Shown here piece after piece: positions 60,201 to 64,000 of a stretch of DNA of 64,000 nt. Each line of letters starts with the position of its first letter. Positions within the stretch are counted from its first letter, which is position 1. A model generated the notes under the pieces. It was not told where the DNA came from. It was given only the letters and a program-made list of their open reading frames with translations, and did not search any database. Both the position numbers and the translations under genes were made by a program. The DNA comes from Pithys albifrons albifrons (lineage: Eukaryota; Chordata; Aves; Passeriformes; Thamnophilidae): assembly GCF_047495875.1 (NCBI RefSeq), contig NC_092466.1:15372561-15436560 (forward strand), written 5' to 3'.

Positions 60201-62537
60201 GATTAAGAGTGAGCTCATCTTACACTGCTGAATGATAAGAACTGCCACTGTTGGGTGCACCCATCTGGCTCCAACACCCTCGCCCTTCCCTCACTAGCAG
60301 CCCACGCATGACCGCAGCGGGGCAGCACCAACCTCCCACCACTGCAGAGGTGCTGGAGATGCCTGAGAGGCATTTGCCCTGGCCTGTCCAGACATGTAGG
60401 AGCAGACACCAGCAACAGAGTGGCAGACACCTGCTCAGCAGAGGCTGGAAGATGTGAGGTGGGGCTCAGGGCTGGGGCAGGAGCTCTGGCTTCCCAGCTT
60501 CCTCGAACTTGGCTCCACAGCGCATTCCCGGCCCCTGAGTCACCACCATGGGCACCTTCACACCCCAGCCCTGGGGAGTGGTAGCAGGAAGCAGACTGGA
60601 AGAGCCGGCTACCAGCATCCTTTGCCGATAGCTGCTGCAGAAACTCACCCCTCCAGGAGGCGGCCTGACACTGCGCTTGAGAAATGAACTGCATGAGGAG
60701 GGACACGAGGCTCTAACCCAGCTCACTTCCCTTGCTCAGCTACTCTGACTCTGCCAGGTGTCCCCACTGAACCTTCCCACTTCTGGCTGCCCCTCCAGAA
60801 CACCCTAGTTCCCATCACAGTCATCACACCTGACTCCAGCTACTCCAGTAGATAAGTCTCTATGCACAGCTGCTCTCCACCCTACCTGGCTCCAGTCTGA
60901 GCCTTACAGAGAGCCAAACGCAAAGCACTAAGCACCTTTGACCTCCACCCTTCCCTTCCTTCACCTTACTTACTAGCTGGGCCCCACTGTCTTGCCAGCC
61001 TGCTGGCCTAGGTTCAGCTTCCCACCTGAAAGGCTCTCAGGTCCAAACTAAAATTTGTCAGCATTTACTGGCTTCCCCTGCTGTCAGCCAGTTGTTATGG
61101 GGCATTTAACAGAGCCAGACCTTCTCTGTGCCTCCACGAACACGGCATCTTCCTCTCCCCACTCCAGTCCCCCACTTTGCTCTCATCCTTACACTGATCT
61201 TCCCTTACACCAGACCCCAGAGTTAACTGAGGTTCCCCCTGAGTTAACCTGGCCAGACTGCAGGGCTGCAGTGTGACCTGCTATGTGAAGGACCGTTTTT
61301 CTGCACTGAATCATCACCGAATTTTGATACACACATGTGTCCCCACGATGTCCCACGTGGCGCAGACCACACCTGGGTATGCAACACCCACACACTGTTA
61401 GGGGCACCACCTGCAGTCCAGGGCTTTGGCATATTTAGAGAGTGACGTGAATTGCATGGTGAGATTGGCAAAAAGGCTGCAGCATAAAGCCTCGTGCCTT
61501 CCTTGGACTTTGATTCTTGAGAGACGTGTACAAAGTTGTCATAGTGCTAAATCAATCACTTTGCCAACTGCAGGACAGACACTTGAGTGGCACAGGCTTT
61601 GCCCTCAACCAGCCACTCAAGAGCCCAGAGGAACCCTTACCTTCCTTCTCCTGGAGGAGGGAGTAACACTGGAGCAGGACTTGTGACAACAGCTGGATGC
61701 CTCGCCCTCGTGTCCGAGGATCTGTGTTCTCCAGGCAAAACCTAGACCAAGCGGGGAGAAAGCCCAAGAGACCTGTTGTGAGCAGGAACACTCAAGCAGG
61801 AAGCACATCCTGATCAGACACACTACAACAACAAAGAGGTGTTGCTCTCTGTGCAGGGTGGCCAAATCCTGCCTGACTTGCTAGCCAGGTGGGACCATAC
61901 TCCTCTGCCCCTGACAGTGCTGCATGCATGCACCCAGCCCCAGAGCCATGCAGAAAGAAATCTAAGTCCTCAAGTAGGACCAAAGAAATTGCCCTTGCAC
62001 GATGCTACCAAGATCGCAAGGGTCAAAAAAGGGTAAAACCTCTTACAGTGAGATAAACGCAGCCCCCAGCTTGGAAGAAACGAGCCCAGGCTACCACAGT
62101 TTGGAGACAGAAGCAAAAGCTGAGTGCCAGACAAGTCACAACATAGTGCTGTGCAGCTGTGTGCTCAGACAGCTCCTGTGGGGGACAGCCCCAACTCAGA
62201 AGCACCCTGCGGTTCACTGCCTGCCACACCACCTCCCTTTGGTCCTGGGAGAGCATCAAGAACTGCTCCAGCCTTGCTCTTTCCCAAACAGCTCCCATGT
62301 CTAGGGAAGGTAAAGCACTGCTCAGGCCCTCTGCTGTGAGCAGACAACATCCTGCGTGCTATGCTGTGCCTACCAGTGCTAAAGCTCATCCTGGACTAGC
62401 ACACTTTTCCTTTTAACTGTGCCTCTTTGTGGGAATGTCCCCTGCAAGGCCCTTACCCAATGTATAACATGCATAAGGCTTTTCTTACCCCAGGGCTTCC
62501 ACGAGCTGCAACACTGTCCACTTTCCATCTTTCACCC
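51298..62537 (-). CDS. MMS19: MMS19, cytosolic iron-sulfur assembly targeting factor (30 exons, 5' end outside)
   Basis: Scaffold of the CIA targeting complex, which delivers Fe-S clusters to DNA repair and replication enzymes such as XPD. Exons (minus strand): 62537-62489, 61741-61641, 60117-60032, 59611-59537, 58987-58918, 58720-58592, 58383-58322, 58042-57956, 57653-57579, 57302-57225, 56938-56800, 56436-56282, 56065-55987, 55731-55606, 55304-55223, 54888-54791, 54435-54298, 54063-53908, 53666-53567, 53397-53295, 53185-53111, 52973-52847, 52762-52662, 52587-52531, 52419-52233, 52120-52038, 51941-51777, 51698-51639, 51507-51407, 51325-51298. Phases agree throughout and give 989 aa. Human has 1030, so about 40 N-terminal residues are missing. 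HEAT-type helices run throughout, e.g. RGRGIQLLSQVLLQC, GADFTFGFIQVMDGEKDPRN, ADVRIMFRQRFFTDNVPKLV. The C-terminus is RGEWFLLGSLGR. Confidence 0.97.
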
Positions 62538-64000
62538 CTGGAGAAAGGAGGTAAAGAGAGTGAACCAAACAGACTCCCAGACTGTCAGGCAGCCCTGGTG
62601 CTGGAAAGCATGGTAGGAAAGGCTGTTCAGTGCTGGGTCCTCACTAAGCACTGAAGGAGCCAGTTGGTGAAGCTCCCTCCAGCCCTGCCTGCAAACACAT
62701 GTGAGACCGAGAGCTGCTTTTCCTGGATGAGAGCTGACAGCAGACAGCCAGGGGAGAACTTGCCTGCACTTTACCTCTGCCTTCACCCCGCAGCCTGCCT
62801 GTATTCATCACCAATGAGTGGCTCCCGAGAGAAGCCTCACTGTGCTCCACTTTGCTGAGACACTAAAAACCACTTCTCTGATGTGAGCAAGCTGGGAGAT
62901 GGTAGGGGGCTCCCCAGGTGCTCCCTGAGGGAGAACTGGCCGAACAAACAGCGCAGACAATAGTGATCCCCCAGCTTCCCATCTTGGCTCTGTTACCTCC
63001 ACACTGTGCTGAGCAAGACCTGCACAAACTTCCTCCAAGATGGAGATCAGGGAGAAAGGGAGCTTTGTGGTCAGAAGAAGAGAATGTGCTGGGACTCCTG
63101 GAATCCATTTCCAGCTCTGACTCAGACACCTCACCAGGTTGCCTCATTCACCTCCTGCCTCCATATTCTTGCAGCTCAACTGGGGGAAGAGTCACTCCTC
63201 AGGAGGCTTTGGTAAGGAGCTGCTGCATCCTACAAGAGCCTTGGCAGAAGAGCAGTTTGTTCATTCCCACCATTAACGTGGTACCTTCCCAGAAGGAAAG
63301 CTCTGTGTGTGCCCTCTGGTCAGACATGGGGTGGGAGACAAGGGACTGCCTTACCTTCAGATCCCTAACCTGCAGCTGTGAGGTGCCAAGAGACATTGCT
63401 GGAAAAGAAGCAGCACCTCTCACTCTCTACCTGGATAAAACAGCATTCTGCCTAACACCAAAAATACCAACCACCTTTCAGTCACCAGTCTTTGCCCAGG
63501 AGCCCTTCTGGACACTCCAGAGGGCCCTGGTCATCTCTCAGCCCTGCTGAACCTACTTGACTGACAGGGCATTCACTCTCTCAGAAGCCCAAAAGTTTCA
63601 TTCTGGGCTTTCCCAGGCCTTGTCCCAGCTAGTGTCACTCACACTGTTGCAAGCATTTACTGCTTCTTCCTAAGCAGTTAATTCCAGTATTAAGTCACAC
63701 TGCTCATCAGAGAGCTGTCTCTGGGAATGGGATGACTGTTTTCTGACAGCAGGCAGCCCCAGCTCCACAGACAGAGCTTCCAATCCTGTTTGGCACAGCA
63801 GGGAGAGGGAGCCTGGACTGAGGGACAGAAGAGATAAAGGGAACTGTGCAGAAGAAGAGCCCAGCAGGTCTCAGAGCTGACAGGCCCAGACTGAACACAG
63901 GGTGCCTTGACTGACAGCCACAAGGTGCTGGCAGAATTTCTTACAGAATAACAACAGTGAAACAGCAAATGAATGCTGTGCACCATTCAAAGCAGAGTGG
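62538..64000 (-). other. MMS19: MMS19 first intron, running off the window
   Basis: The exon at 62489-62537 starts in mid-codon after a splice acceptor (TCTCCAG), so more coding sequence lies further right. I looked on the minus strand for an Ala-rich start and an LWGLVHDFV-like segment and found neither. No other gene or repeat is recognised. Confidence 0.7.

Overview
The window is nuclear DNA from a vertebrate, most likely a bird. Every coding region is split into short exons with vertebrate splice signals. The one clear transposon is a CR1 LINE of the avian/reptilian type. Six orthologues lie in the order ARHGAP19 - RRP12 - PGAM1 - EXOSC1 - ZDHHC16 - MMS19, which is the order of human 10q24. 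The species cannot be named from the sequence.

Layout: ARHGAP19 (minus strand) fills about 0.6-24.1 kb, mostly as introns, and starts in a CpG island at 23.5-24.4 kb. About 3 kb without a recognisable gene follows. RRP12 (minus, 34 coding exons, 27.5-39.0 kb) carries an antisense CR1 fragment in one intron. It shares a 484-bp head-to-head promoter with PGAM1 (plus, 4 exons, 39.5-42.0 kb). PGAM1 ends tail-to-tail with EXOSC1 (minus, 8 exons, 42.6-44.7 kb). EXOSC1 is head-to-head with ZDHHC16 (plus, 10 coding exons, 47.0-50.4 kb, with a probable untranslated first exon near 44.9 kb). ZDHHC16 ends tail-to-tail with MMS19 (minus, 51.0-62.5 kb), whose first coding exon lies beyond the right edge.

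I rebuilt each gene exon by exon. Splice phases close at every junction. The conceptual lengths are ARHGAP19 491 aa, RRP12 1295 aa, PGAM1 255 aa, EXOSC1 195 aa, ZDHHC16 375 aa, and MMS19 989 aa without its N-terminus. All are close to the human lengths as I recall them. No disabling mutation was seen.

The genes are mainly housekeeping and growth functions: cytokinesis (ARHGAP19), ribosome assembly (RRP12), glycolysis (PGAM1), RNA decay (EXOSC1), protein palmitoylation (ZDHHC16) and Fe-S cluster delivery (MMS19). They are linked by location and shared promoters rather than by one pathway. I found no new biological system. The most interesting signals are two probable minor-spliceosome (U12-type) introns, one AT-AG in EXOSC1 and one GT-AG in ZDHHC16. 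The second interrupts the coding sequence directly after the catalytic DHHC codons, which sit in a 29-nt micro-exon. The promoter architecture and the apparent absence of FRAT1/FRAT2 between ARHGAP19 and RRP12 are also of interest.
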